Shown: positions 1 to 33,700, counted from the stretch's first letter. The stretch is 64,000 nt of DNA from Pleuronectes platessa (GCF_947347685.1 NC_070631.1:5879215-5943214); one strand, 5' to 3'. Notes: generated by a model not told the origin, from the sequence alone. Translations and numbers: made by a program.

Positions 1-1540
1 GGGGGCAAATGAATTCGGTGTCAATGGGAGGAGTGATATTTCAAAGGTGGAACTGAAAGAGCTGTAAATCTGTTTTCCTGTGACTCCGGCTTGACGGTCA
101 TTTCTGAATCACTGGACTGTTGCTATCAAAGTGCCGGAGCAGGGGGAGACGGAGTCAGTGGAGTTCCCTCCTCCAGCCAAAATTCAGAGTTATTGGATGG
201 GATCAGCATGAGCAGCACTATGGATGGATTTGTGTCATTCTGCTGAGATATTTATATACTCTTAGTTGGCTTGCTCAGGTAAGATTTTATCCTCATTCTT
301 TGTACTCTGTGGAAAGCAATAATTTATTGTATAGATCTATTAATTTATTTTAATAGATTTGGCTTTTTGGCGCAAAACTGGGAAAATGTAAATTTCCTCT
401 GAAAAACAAATTCTTGGATTTTAAATGCAAAATGTGAAAACTGCATAATTAAAGAATTTCTGTTTAGAAAAGCAAAGGGCATTTTCACCATCTCTTTTCA
501 GGGTGTGATTTGATATTGATTTAATGAATTAAATAAAACAAATTGTATATACTAATGCCACAAACACAACAAACATGTGGAAGGATTTGAAAGCAATGTG
601 CATGAGGAGAATATGTATTTCATATATATCCATGCAGGAACCATAATGGCGTCAGTCTATGTGCAACACGGTTTTATTTTACTTCTTAAGGTTGGATTAA
701 AGTTGTTATGCACCAGAAGTGTATCCAGATCTGATCTAAAATAAATCAAATCTAAATATATCGACGTATGAATTGTTATCAATCGTCTCTGATATGAATT
801 AATACCGAATCAATAAGGTGGTTAATAGTGTGATGCTTGTTTGCTGCAGATGTGACACTTGTGAAATAATTTCAGGTTTGAGACGTTTTGTATTTTCTCC
901 TTCACAGCCACCTCTCCTCTTCTATGACCAGGAGTATTCCTCGTTGTTGTTCTACTTTCTTTCTTCTTCCTCTTCTTTCTTTTTTTTTTAAAAATCGAAA
1001 CAGCATGGTGAAACATTACAGGGCTTTTTGAATTCTCCTACTGCTGTGTCACTGTCACATTATTCTGACAGATACAGAAAAGCCTCGGCAGCCAGCTGCT
1101 CGCAAAATCGTATCTTTCTTTAAGTTTTGATTTTTGGTTTTGAGGCAGGAGCACAGCTCAGGAGTTGAAGGGAGTCAGCCTGTCAGGGGAAATCTCTGCT
1201 GCATGGGAAAAACTCCCCAGGGATCACTCCACATTTGCAGCGATGTGGCTCAGGGACAAGCCAGGGCAAACTCGCAAGACGAAACAGGGAGGAAGTCATA
1301 CTTATATAATCATGTTAATGATAAATTCAGATGACTAACAGATCCCACTGAGGGCATTTAGACCGATTATAGACTGGAGCGTGTCTGCGAAATGCTAAAT
1401 GTATGTATTTGTGTTTACGTGTTGTGCTCCTGAGTCTGGGTGTGTGGGGGGGGGGGTTGGGGTTATGACCTGTGGTTCACAGGTGGGGATGATGATGTAA
1501 TGGTCTCTGCATTGACTTCACCTTTGCCGGTCCTCAGCAG
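1..1540. other. Sequence upstream of tafa1 coding exon 1
   Basis: No coding exon can be supported here. The stretch is AT-rich with a few short open frames lacking codon-like composition. A pyrimidine-rich tract followed by CAG ends at 1540, so a tafa1 5' UTR exon probably lies here or outside the window, but I cannot place it. Confidence 0.4.
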
Positions 1541-21339
<19,799 letters not shown>

Positions 21340-21571
21340 ACTTATTGTTGCTTTGAGAAATGTGAACACTTCTCAGATTCAAGTGTAAAAAAAGATGTAG
21401 AGTACGTTCAGCACCTCCTGCTCCAGGCTCCTGCAAACACCGACGCTCCGAGCCGCCTGCGGGGAACTTCATCATAACCTTGTAATGAGTATAGTTTCAT
21501 CATTTCTTTCTAACTCTGAGATGGAACATGAATGTCTGCATTTGGATTAATGTCCGGACGGCAGCTGACGT

Positions 21572-21600
21572 CCCCCCCCCCCCCCCCCCCCCCCGCCCCC
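21572..21600 (+). repeat. Poly-C tract
   Basis: Nearly 30 cytosines broken by one G, in the presumed tafa1 3' UTR or flank. Confidence 0.95.
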
Positions 21601-22039
21601 GTCCACACATCACGTGACACAGATGGGAGGAGACCAACGGGAGAGGAATCATCAGAGGACACGGGGACGAGCAGGAACAGTAGTCGACAGCCCTCAGGAT
21701 TTTTTTTTTTTTCAATATTCTAAGAGGAAAAAATATTGTACATACGTTGTTTGTCATTTCCTGTCGTTACACAACAACTCGATATTCGTGGTGGTGTTGA
21801 ATTATCGATCATCCAAGTCCCTCTTCTGACCCACGAGAACACGACGCAGCCGGAACTTCTGACGAGTTCTCGGGCGCGCCACGTGAAGACGGAACAGATG
21901 CATTGTGGGGGAGGTGTTTTACAAATTAAAGCTTATGTGTCTTGATACTGTACATTTTGCCACTTGTTTGTATGGTACTGGTTTTCTTCTCTTTTAATGA
22001 CACTTGCCGGTCGTTAACTTGTCAGCTGCCCTGAGACGG

Positions 22040-22045
22040 ATTAAA
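22040..22045 (+). terminator. Candidate tafa1 polyadenylation signal ATTAAA
   Basis: An ATTAAA hexamer about 700 bases beyond the tentative tafa1 stop codon, after a T-rich region. Position is plausible for a short 3' UTR, but nothing confirms its use. Confidence 0.25.
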
Positions 22046-22339
22046 TCACCAAAAATGTGAAACCACTTGGTTGTTTTTCGATACTTGAAATGCCTTATTC
22101 GTGTCAGATCATTGTACATATGAAGCTGTTGAGTGATATGTGCCGAGATGTCGTTAAAGTCATTGATCCTGTACCTGACGTGACTGCAGCTGTACCGTTG
22201 CCCTCACCGGTGTCATGTATCATCATCACGGATCTGTATCGGGACACTAGAGTAACCGAAGCACTTCTTCAAACTAAGATTTGGGCAATTATGAAAATAA
22301 GCTCATGTGCTTTCTTGTTAGATCTGGAAATTTATGGAG

Positions 22340-22460
22340 CTAGATGATGGTTATCTTAGCTTAGCATAAAGATTGGAAGCCGGAGGAAGCCTGACTTGGA
22401 AGACAATTAACAAAACCTGGTTAGCAACACTTTTAAAAGCTCACTAATTAACATGATATA
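22340..22460 (+). repeat. Interspersed repeat fragment (TTAGCTTAGCATAAAG family)
   Basis: Contains TTATCTTAGCTTAGCATAAAGATTGGAAGC-like sequence followed by AAAGCTCACTAATTAACA. A related copy at 28990-29120 has GTTAGCTTAG and AAATCCACCTCCCAGCA...AAAGCTCATTA. I recognise this as a widespread teleost repeat. Confidence 0.6.
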
Positions 22461-22467
22461 CCCATCG

Positions 22468-23044
22468 ACTGTATATGAAGATGGACACTGCGTCTCCACA
22501 TCCTTCCACAATTAAATAAATGAAGCCCAAATATCCTGAATATGGCCATGTTGTGACCTTGTTCCCACATAGAGAAATAGTTTTGGGGCAGACTGGTCAT
22601 CCAGCCCACAAACGCTTGTTTGACAGATTTGGGCCAAAAGTATCAATACCTCATGTCAACCAGAGGTGGACGGAATTTGTTTTGTTCTATTTGAGCCACA
22701 TTCACCATTTACCATATTGGCCAGATGAGGTTCAGATTCATTTTGTCTATCAAGGTATCAAGGTTCTGCCGACAAACATCTTTAACCAATCGTGAGTCAG
22801 TCTCAGCTGTCAATCAAGATGTTTCACACCGTTTTTAAAGAAACCAAACGTAAGAACTACATAAATAACTGATCCCATCTTTGAGAAAAAGTGCATGTGC
22901 TGTGTACTTTTTAGTTTGCTCCATGTCCCATCCACTAACATGCAGAGGGCAGAGTTTATGACAGCAGCCAGCCACCAGGGGGAGATCCAGATGCAATGGC
23001 TTCACTTTTTAGGAGCTGTCATGTCGTCCATCTTTAAAGTTATT
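22468..23044. mobile_element. Non-autonomous inverted-repeat element (family B)
   Basis: Starts GACTGTATATGAAGATGGAC and ends GTCGTCCATCTTTAAAGT, giving opposed AAGATGGAC / GTCCATCTT ends. It contains the diagnostic CAGCCACCAGGGGGAGATCC block followed by GGCTTCACTTTTTAGGAGC. A reverse-oriented copy with CGCCCCCTGGTGGCTGG is at 58297-58632. A widely dispersed teleost repeat; no coding capacity. Confidence 0.65.
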
Positions 23045-26000
23045 ATACTTTTTCTTACTGAAGTTGTGGGTTTGAGTCCCTTAAGATGTGTGCAGCTTAA
23101 ACAAATGAGATATAACATGTTATAATTATTCATCTTTAGAGATATTAGCAGGTTCCTTCATTTTAAACTCTCACGTTCACCCTCCTCTGTGGTTTCTGTG
23201 CACACCGTCTCCTGTGGCTTCATTTTTAACAGCCCACAGCTCAACCCTCAAGTCAACTCTTGCTCTCTGCACACACAGAGCTAAGAACCATTTCACACAT
23301 AGATGAATGGGCGCCGGGACTCACCCCTGTATTTACAACACTTTGATGCAGTATCACAGCGGGGACCGCCCATTGCTTTCACCGCCTCTACCCCTCAGGA
23401 TTTATTCCACCAGGAACTCGGGGTGACTGCCGCTGCTGCACAGGTTGTCATCCATCTTCTGGATAAATGAAAAGTTTTTCCTGCACCTTCCACTTGTTTC
23501 ATTTTTTCCGCCCACTTCCCACTTATATTCAGCTTGTTTGCTCCTTAAAATACAAAGATTCTCACATTTATGAGAAAAAAATGTAAATTACAGATTTTTT
23601 TTTCCATTAGATATCCTCTTAGGTTTTTTTAATATATATAGTTGTCTGCTTTTAAGATATAAGATCTTTCTCTGAGCATCTGAACCACGATCTGCAACAG
23701 TAATAGAAAGCTTGTGTTTCTGCTGCTTCCAACCCAGTTTATTTGTGCACAGAAGAGATACCAGGGATGGATGGGACATTTTAGAATATAGGGCAAGATG
23801 GTGAATATCTCTTGTAAGTTTCAAGGTCTTCTGCACAATGTAAGTTAGCAGGTGTTTAGCAGCAACATCAGATGTTAGGGACATCACTTCAGTTGTGCAC
23901 CTTAGTGTCATAAAGTGTTTAGGTCTTTTAATCATCAATAAAGGCTGAACTTCAGGGTGCGCTGAGGCTAATAGAGTCTGCTGCTCCCGACATTTCCCAG
24001 ATCCTTTTCCTGCAGAGTGAACCCACGTGGAAGGAAAATTCACAGCGATGACGATTCTAACACGTAACGGACAAATAACCTGAAGAATACAAATACCTCA
24101 GGATGAGAAAGAGGAGTCATCCATGTAGAAGACTACAACGAAGGTGTCAGCTGGGAAATACTTAATGTCCGGCCTCATGCATTTTCTAACCTGAATGTTC
24201 CAGAGAATTTCCAGATGTTGTGAACATTCCGCATTCCTTCATATCGTAAACAAAATATAATTTTCTAGCATCCACAGCAGGACAGTCAATATCACCTAAT
24301 ATTCTACGATGATTCACGACAATGATGCAGTGGGTTTATTTGCATTTATATGGTGAGTATTCATTTCATCCATTCCAGATTTGCACGTTTCATCGGTGCC
24401 ATCTTGTCCCAACAAACTACGTTATCTTCTTTGCTCATTTCTCAACATTCTACGAGACACGTGTGTTTCCCTCGTCCGGATCTGACAGGCAGCTCCACCC
24501 TGAAGGACATGGTAGTCCACTGTTATATTTTCTTCTAGCGCTGGAAAGAAAATAATGGCAGTCAGGAGATTTCTTTGTATTTCTGATTAGCTTTGTTTGT
24601 ATGTATGTATGAATTGCTTTCCAGGGTGGATCAAACAGCATCACACGGCGTATACATCCCTGGGGCCAGACTTCCCCCCCGATGATGTAGACAGAAGCTG
24701 GTTGATTGACTTCTGTTGCTCAACACTTCGCTCTCGTCCTCTTGTCCATTTTCTCTCCGTGTTGAAAACTGTAGCACGTTCCAGACTCCGCATGTCGTGA
24801 CTTTATTTGCATAAAATTCTGACACGCAATGCAAGTCACAGCCTAATAAGGGTGAGGAGTATAAAAGGAAAATAATATTGAAGAAATAAGCTCACTTAGT
24901 TTGAATAGCATGTTGTGGAGAATATAAAATGAAAGTTTACGTCGCAGCTACAGTTTGTGCAAAACATTTACTGATGTAGGGAACGGCAGACGCCCATAAA
25001 TGCATATAAATCAGTTGCATATAAAATGGGAGTAAAGTGACTTTTATTTATAAAGCACATTTCACATACTGGAGCTGCACAGTGACATTAAAACAAGAGG
25101 AATCATTTAAAATCAGAGAGATAAGTTTGATACAGTTTTCCAGGCAAATTAAAATAGATCAGTACAATAAAAGATTTCATTGTGATGAAAACACACTATT
25201 TCTCATATAGATGCTGAGTTGTTAGACCAGTGGCTTCCGATCCATGCACATCAGTTGGTCCAGGTTCAGGCCACCAGCAGAGATGGATAATATTTACTTT
25301 TTTGCCATTGAAATTTGAACACAATGTCAATGTTACTAATATAAAATAGGAAAAGCTCCCTACCTTAGTCCTCCATCAGTTCTACATGTGATGCCCTGTG
25401 CAAATATCAGAAGGAAAAAAATTCCATCTTTTCACTTTCATCCAGAGGGACGTCAAGATATCTCACAAATATAACACAAATGTAATTAAAGTCATTGCAT
25501 CCAAACAGACAAGAGATAATTTCGGGGGTTAAGGAAATATCATTAAAGATACAAACTACTGCTGAATAGCAAGTAGAACAAAAATAATGATCTGACCTTC
25601 CCCTAAGCTTTGTGTACAGGAACGCTTCAGGTGTGTGGGGCAAATCAAAAATGCAAACCAGTATAAATGTCTGATTAATACAAATGTATTAGTGAAGTGA
25701 ATGGAAAACAAAGAAACGTGGACGGACTTGATACTCAACCCTTTTCATTTCCATCCTGAGTGTGAATCAGACTCTGTTTAGAGCTTTAATGAGGAGAGAC
25801 AACCGTGTTTATCTCTAATGAGACGAATGACTTTGCACTGTAAATCCAGGTGTGGTCAAATTAGCGCCGGATTGCGATTAAATCGTTCAGTATTTTGTGT
25901 TCCTGTTGTGTTCCTGCCCTTGTCCGTGTTGTCTGCTGGGCTCCATCTGGGTTGCGGATTGTGCGGCGCAAACACAGATGCTAAGTAACAGCACGGCGTC

Positions 26001-26535
26001 CATCATCCGCTGAAATTACATCGTTCGTCTGAGGCGGCAGCGAGTGTGCCGAGTGAATACATGGAAATGTTGTTTAGGTCTTAGTCTATTTGCTTCAGGC
26101 TACCGCTATTTGAACTAGCTAACATGTTTCCCTGTCCAACGTGGGATTACTAAATGAGCATAATGTGTGCAGGATGGAAGCGAGCAGCGTCCCCCTTTCT
26201 GTCAGTGTCTGTAGTGGCTCTCCAGGCGGCGGCTGGAGGCTCTGATGTCTCACATCAAGCTGCAGAACAGTGAAAAATAAGACACAAGTGATGGTGATGT
26301 GCCCTGACTTCCTTTCATGACGCACCAGGGACGTCCTGGGAATTGAGGCTCCCACGGGTTTTATTCTGAAGACACATTTCACTCAAGCCACTCAGACAGT
26401 CTAGTCATGCTCCCGTCCCCGCACTTGGAAGTCGCTGCTCTGTTCCCATGAATATCAAGGTGCAACTCGAAGCAAGAGGATACGATGATAAGGTGTTGAG
26501 TGTGAAATAAGTCCCATCAAGACATTACCCCCCCA

Positions 26536-26570
<35 letters not shown>
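26536..26570 (+). repeat. (CA)n microsatellite
   Basis: About 17 CA units; a second array follows about 110 bases downstream. Confidence 0.95.
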
Positions 26571-26571
<1 letters not shown>

Positions 26572-26677
26572 CACACAATGAGACTGATGTGCTTGGAAGC
26601 AGATCAATGCTTCAGATGCCATTTTATGAGTGGTACGAAAGAGCCTGGATATTTACAAGAGCAGTCCTGTCAGTTGT

Positions 26678-26678
<1 letters not shown>

Positions 26679-26721
<43 letters not shown>

Positions 26722-26726
26722 ACACA
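26679..26726 (+). repeat. (CA)n microsatellite
   Basis: About 23 CA units with one TACA interruption near the 3' end. Confidence 0.95.
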
Positions 26727-28989
26727 TGCACTCAGAGCATTTACCAAGGTAAAAGTTGTTATGTGGCATCGAGCAATCGGGCAACATTACCCACAGTCTA
26801 ATCACATCCTGCGACCGAGAGCTGTCTCCACTGCCCCTGCAGGATTCTGGGATTTCAAAGTCAAGGTAACGCGAACCAAACTGGATTCTAATTAAAGTTG
26901 ACATCAGGTGCCTCGTGCTCCTTTCCCCCCCCCCCCTCCTCCTCCTCCTTGGGCTTTCATCTAAATGATTCATGCAGAGAACACCAGGCCTTTCATGCCG
27001 TTAGGTCCTCACAAAGGAATAACATCTTGATCACACAACGCAACCACAGACAGATTCACAATGACACCGGCACTGTGTCTGTTGCGCCGGCTCATGTCAA
27101 GTTATGTCAGAGTGATGCTGAGGCGCTCGGCTGACGTCCTGTTTCTATTTTTTTATTTGTTATGTGCGCTGATGTTTTCTGCAAATATTCACGCTGGCAA
27201 ATGCGAGCGGGTAAATTAAATCACGGGCTTAAAATAGTTCTCTAATCAAATCACGCGGCATCATGAAGACAAAAACACAACGAAATGTTTCGGTTTCCAG
27301 GTGCGGTAATTTCTGAACCTGCTGCGAACCTGACGCGATTGTTTGGAAATGAATGTGACAAGTGTGTGTCGGCCATATGTTGTGGGGCTGGAGCGTCAGG
27401 CTTATGGACGAGGATCAGTTGCTCAGAGTAAAAGCTTCAGCTAAATGCCTGAAGGACAAAATGAAACCCTTCTCCCAAACTGCCGAGGATACAGGTAGGC
27501 TAAGTAATTGCTGAATACAGAGATAAATACTTTGCAGGTCCCCCCCCCCCCCCCACCACCCCCTTATAAGTGGGGAGAGGATTTATCTCTGTGTGAGAAA
27601 AGCCTGCCTTGAATTAAAGATGAGCTCCCCCGGCCTTTTGTCAAGCTATTGTGAACAACACAGCGTATGGTACACAATAACGACAGGTATATAAAAATAG
27701 GTTTGGTATAATGGTTTCTGCTTTTTTGGGGGGGGAGAAGCTGAACCGACCTCCTGTGACATGGAAATGCTTCCACAACGAGAAAGAGGTGTTTTTGTTA
27801 TTATTTACATTTGAGCTGCAGGTGGAAAATCTTGATTCGGAAAAATCTGCAAATTAGTTCAAGTTGCGCTGCAGCAACAACTTTCACCAGGATGGTGTCA
27901 ACTTTTTGGGGTTATTAATGTCTTGACCTCAGATATAAAAAATGTTTAAAGGTTACTGAAAAGATTTTTTAAAACGTGACACTATGGAAACTTTGAACCT
28001 TGTTTGTTTGTTTGTTTGTTTGCTTCATGGCAGACGACAAAATGTGAGTGTCATCTGGACCTGTCTTCCCCGACTGTGGTTGACTTGCTGTGGGTTGTTT
28101 TTCTTTCACTCTGGCTTTTTCCCTCGTGCTTGACTTTAATCCGGACTGACAGTAAATCACAATCACCATACGAGGCACTTTCAAAACAGTTCAGGAAATG
28201 AGGCTGAACACATGAAATTCAGAGGACGTGTTCTATGGTCATGCATTCCACACCTTTGTCCCTCAGATATCAGAAACACTCTGCAAAATGAAATGGAATC
28301 AATTAAGTCAGAATATTCTGAAGATTGAATTGAAGTTATTTGGAGGATCAGTGGTACGGTGGTGCAGCGGAGGGAACGGTTGTTTGTCTCTGTATTTTTG
28401 GACCTTTGATTTGCTGGCGACCTGCTCACAGTGAACGGCTACAGCAACTTTTTACCCTTTGTAGACGGATGTCGCGAATTTTCCTCAAACCCCATTCCGG
28501 TCTTAATGCCGCCGAGGGGACGATTGTGCCTAATGGTGCAAATACTACACATACCAAGGAAGGTATTGGAAGCACTCTGCTGCCATTTAGTGGTCGAAGT
28601 GGAAAGTACATACTAGCCCCTTGGGACTGTGCAGCAAAGTTATTTTGAGGTATTAAGCTGTATTTTAAATACTGTGATGATGGAACAGCAATGATTGTAC
28701 AGAAACATATGTTGTTATTCAATTTCAATCAAAAGCAGAATCTAAATAAAAGAGATAAATTAAAGTTATGCCCCAATATGCCTAATGTCGCTAATTTGCT
28801 TCATACCTTAATTTTATATCTACTGTAAATGCTATATTGAAATTAACAATCTCAATAATCTCCACTTAATTTAGCATCTGTATAACAGCCAAAAACACAA
28901 ATAATATTTTTTTTCTATAATTGGAAATTAATTCAGGCAGTTAGGGGTTAAAGAACTGGTTAATACCTCAGTTTAAAGTAGGAAGTAAA

Positions 28990-29120
28990 GGTCATCAGGG
29001 CGGTTAGCTTAGTTTCACGTTACCACTGGGAAAAAGGAAAAACTGTTCGTCTGACTCTGACCACAAATTACGAAATCCACCTCCCAGCATCTTTAAAGCT
29101 CATTACTTAAAAACATAGAT
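28990..29120 (+). repeat. Interspersed repeat fragment (same family as 22340-22460)
   Basis: Shares GTTAGCTTAG, then AAATCCACCTCCCAGCA, then AAAGCTCATTA with the 22.34 kb copy, more diverged. No coding content. Confidence 0.5.
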
Positions 29121-29214
29121 ATATATCTTCTCTGTTTAAGGGTAAAAACAACCCAAAAATATTCCTACATTCTTATTTGAATGTTTCATGAAGCTGAATG
29201 GCACCCAGCTGAGC

Positions 29215-29633
29215 GACTACCAGCGCCAAACTCCAGCATTCCCCTTGAATTCAATCAGGCTGCACCAGATAACACACACTGTGAGATCAGTCCGGTAAAG
29301 AAGCCGGATTTCTTTCATCAAGATCCATGAATTACTCCTTTTGGAAATGTCTGAAGATTCTGGTGATGGTATCTTCAGAGAGCCTGTGGCCAGCTGGACC
29401 TGCTCGTGTTCCATTAGTCGGTTGGAACTCGAGAAGCCTCCTGGATGAAACTTCTTCGAGAAACACAAACAAGTCCAGTTGCCCACATACACAAATAACT
29501 CATTTTACAATGTTTATTACATGTCTGCATCCAGAGTTCCATCAAGTTTCATGGAAGAGCATTATTATGATAATCCTGCTGACAAACAGACAAAAAAACC
29601 AGTATCATCAATAACCTCTTTGGAGGAGGTATT
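29215..29633 (-). mobile_element. Family A inverted-repeat element, reverse orientation
   Basis: Read on the minus strand, it begins ACCTCCTCCAAAGAGGT at about 29633, continues with TTGTCTGTTTGTCAGCAGGA, then AATTCATGGATCTTGATGAAA, and ends near GTTTGGCGCTGG at about 29220. Block order matches the 31855-32277 copy. Confidence 0.65.
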
Positions 29634-31854
29634 CAAGGTGTAACTAGTTGGTAAAGAGAGATTTGGTTTGGCTGCTCTAGTCCAGATTAAGACAAATAAG
29701 AACCTCATCCTTCAACATCCATCGTGCGCTGGTGTTACACAATTCATAAACAACATTTTCTTGTGATATCGCCTGTTTGAAGAAACCCAGTGAGATGAGA
29801 CCTTATCATAACTGGAGTCAAACGCTTTGCCCTTTCTTTCACCTCCTCTCGAAAACACAAACGACACTTTAAATAATAAATGTATAAAATGTAAACATCC
29901 GGTACAAACCGTGCTGCTCATCAGGATCCTCCCTGTTGTGGGAGCATGGCTGTGTGTGTATGTTTCATCACTGCAACACGCAGCCATGAGGCACGACAGC
30001 GTGTGAATACATCACGTGCAGCTGATAACATTAATATTGCGCAATTAATGTTCATTAAAGTGATTTTGTTCGCCTCTCCGTTTTAATTAGGCAGAATGGA
30101 ACCTCTATTCCAGATAGTGTGTGTATGCGTAATAACAAAGCAAATAGATGGAACCTCCGAGCCATGACGGAACTACATTCAGTCGCCTATACACTATAGT
30201 TGCCTGCAGTAAAGGAAGGATAATTTAGTTTTCTCACGCACACACACACACACACACCCACACAGACACACACACACAAGGGGGATTGTGTTTACATTTT
30301 TTATTACACTTGTCAAGTCTAGATGAGGAAAAAGTTGTTAAAGGGGAATAGAACAGTGTTTCCATTATGTTTTTCATGTGCCCCAAGACAGTTTATTTTC
30401 TATTAGTGAACATGAACTACTGCCACCAATGGAGAGACTCCAGGATGTGGAGGTTCTTTGCCACATGTCACCTGCGAACGCAAATCAAACAGGCTGCCAG
30501 ACGTATGTGATGTGCGAGTCGGGGGGGTTTGAATTATTATATCTGAGTCGTTGCCTTTTAATAATGTCTCCAAATTGAGGTAATTTCAATGTAATTTTGT
30601 GGATGATGAGAAGAGGACAGAGCATTTATTCATACTTCTGTTCGTCTGCTTTGATTCACTGTAGCTGCGTCTCAGGTGTGTGGCCGTTTTTCATGTAACA
30701 GCTGAGAGTAAGGAAACTATAACTCCTGCCTTAATTACCTTATTTTGGCTGCTTTCATTCCGAATTTCAGGCGCGACAGCCATTTATTATAACAGATGCT
30801 CGGAGGGCTCCTGCTCAATTTGTACAAAAGCACAGGAACCATAGCTCTTTTCAGCGGCTTCTAGGTTTCTTCACACATATAATCAAGCAGCCCTCCACAG
30901 GTCCCTCAAACCCTTTGTGAGATCCTGCACGAGTTTGTCGAAATCACCTAATGAATGTCACACAAGCCTCTTTGACGGATAAATCAGAAAACGAAGGCTG
31001 GGAGCTCTGCTGCTATTTTGGGAAACATAGGCACAAATCCCACAATGCTCACTGTCGCTGTTGGCATAAACCACACGGGTGTACAATAATTCATGTTATT
31101 TTAAAGTTTTATTCAAAAACTAAGTTTTGGACAACAGAACCCTCTTACTTCACAATCGTGTCTTCTATTTACGTCAGAGGTCAGAGTTGGAAAATCACAT
31201 CATATCAGAGTCAGAAGTTGGAAAACCCGACTTATTGTAACAGACAACGCACAGCAGACAGTAAAGTACTTCCTCGGATACAAGAATAAAACATTTAAAA
31301 CTCGATATGTTCAAGATAAGACGAGAGAGTATGAGGAGGGAAATAATGTGAAAGTCAAACATCCACTCTCACTCCCGGTGGATTCATCTTCTCTGCAGCT
31401 GCTGTGAGGAAATGGAGCTTTAGAGAGTTGCTGATTGTTCCGAAGCTCAATGTCCAGGTTCTGCTCGGATTTCAAGAACAATCTGAGAATCTTTGGACCT
31501 TTAACTTCAGCGACGTTTGCAAATCCTTGCAATATATTAACGCTAAGATGGGAGAGTGAGCAAGAATCTAGGATAATACTTCTACTGGGCGCAGCTCCTG
31601 AGTTTAACTCTTCTGTGTTAACTTTTCAGGTCTGGAAGGTGAAACCAGAACAAGCATCTTGACCAATCACAGTCCATTTAAACTGCAGAGCTGAAGAAGA
31701 GGCTTGAATTGTTTGTTGTTTTACTCCCAGAGTTGGTTTACATCATAAAAAATAGATTTTTCTCTGCACTCAAGCTTCAGCCATCAACATAAAAAAAATC
31801 AAGAGTGACAAACTGTTAAATTAAAAATTGGGAGCTGCAGCTGCAATGATATCT

Positions 31855-32277
31855 ACCTCTGCCAAAGAGGTGGTGTTTTTGGCCTGCATTCTTTTGTCTG
31901 TCTGTTAATTAGCAGGAAACTACTGGATGGATCACAACCAAGCCTGGTGATATGATGCGATGTGGGTCAGGAAAGAACCCAATGAACTCTGGTGCGGATC
32001 TGGATCGGGGGGGGGGGGGGGGGTCGTTGACTCATAAGTTAACAGTGGGAGATATGGTGACTTTCAACGTCTTTCATAGATTTCCCAGAGAGAAATTCAT
32101 GAATCTTGATGGAAAAGGAAACAGACAAGTTTAAGGGGACTGATTTTTATGAGTTTGCAAAAATTGGTGCAGATCCAAATGCAAATTGCACAAATTGGTG
32201 CAGATCCAAATGCAAATCTGCATCCAGTGAATTTAAATGTGGTTTCATGAGGGGACTGTCAGGGCTTTGGCAGAGGT
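31855..32277 (+). mobile_element. Family A inverted-repeat element with perfect 13-bp ends
   Basis: The left end ACCTCTGCCAAAG (31855-31867) is exactly inverse to the right end CTTTGGCAGAGGT (32265-32277), 423 bases overall. It contains a G-run at about 32008-32023 and a tandem duplication of a roughly 33-base unit (CAAATTGGTGCAGATCC..., about 32152-32217). There is no open frame for a transposase. It is the most intact copy of this family in the window. Confidence 0.75.
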
Positions 32278-33639
32278 AAGCGCTCCATTGAGGGCCCTTC
32301 TAGTTTTGTGTCTACGTTGCCAGACATTATCAGACATGAGAACTGAGACGCTGAAACCAGAACAGGTTTAGAACTCTAGCTTGAAAATAGGTAGAATGGT
32401 TAAAAAGTAGAATAACATTGGTCATTGAATATCTCCCCCAAAATGTTCCCTGTTCATTGTAATACAATCTTACACTATATATCTCTAGCCAATACAAAGT
32501 ACTGGCGCTACCTGTGTATTTCATTTTGAGGCCATCACATAGTGTTCAGGCTTGTTGAGTGAAAGAGATTCTAGTTGTGTGTGTCCTCTTATTTAATACA
32601 CCAAGGTCTGTTAGTCCTGGAACAACATCACTGCAGTTTATTCGCAGGGCTTGTGTCGCACGAGTTCTATTGAGAATACTGTTGTCGGATGGGTTTATAA
32701 AAGCACACATGTACGAGGTGGACGCTGCCGGTTGTGAAGCTCAGAATCACAGCGAATGATTAACCGAGTCACAATCTTCCAGTGAATCTACAAAATAAGT
32801 CTCCAGAGGCGTATAACCGTGGATGACACCATTGATCTCAGTGAGAGATGGAGCTTTAAAAAAAAAAAAAATGAAAATGCCTTTTTACAAGAATCTAACA
32901 TTCACAACACCCTGAGCATGAAAAAATAATTAGAACGGGAATGTTTACAAAGCAAAAACCCTGTGCGTTAATTTGCCTGGGACTGCATGAAAGCTCAGTC
33001 ACTTCGTCTTGTCACTGCAGAAACAGGCTTAATGCACGATGACGTTAGGTGAACTGAGCAGACTGCTTGGTTTTCAGCTGCTTTCAATCGGCACAGTGGG
33101 AGAGGGGGGGTGGGAGGGACCTTCATTCAAATCCGACGTCTCGGATGGGGTGATTTCAGCTTGCTGTGTTTTATATTATAAAATATTTCTTCAGTGCAAG
33201 GGGTGAAAAGAGAAAAACTATTTGGCTGGAATTAAGTGTTTAAAAGGAGGCAGTAAAGGTGGGTCCAGGAGGAATATCAGTCAAATGAAGAGCACAGAGG
33301 AGGTAATAACAACAATATCACATATACAATAATATAAACAACATTCTGTTTCTGTTGGGAGCCGGCCGTTCGCTTCAAGGCAGAGAATCTCCACTGTTTC
33401 CCTTCATTACTACAAGAGAGGTCCCCTCAGCAGGAGCACTCAGTTTAGAGAGACAAACAAAAAGCATGATGTAAATACTCTCAGCGGTGGAGGAGCCGCT
33501 CGTCTCTCCTCTCTCCCCTTTCTCCCCACGATTAGCATTTCAAACAGTTCTTGTTTTGCATCAGGGCTCCATGCCTGTGTGCATGCCATCACAGCGTTGC
33601 AGGTGGTGGCCTGTCCAACCGGCGGAGTCGGAAAAGCAG

Positions 33640-33641
<2 letters not shown>

Positions 33642-33697
<56 letters not shown>
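33642..33697 (+). repeat. (GT)n microsatellite
   Basis: About 27 uninterrupted GT units; source of a Cys-Val open frame (+) and a His-Thr frame (-). Confidence 0.97.
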
Positions 33698-33700
<3 letters not shown>

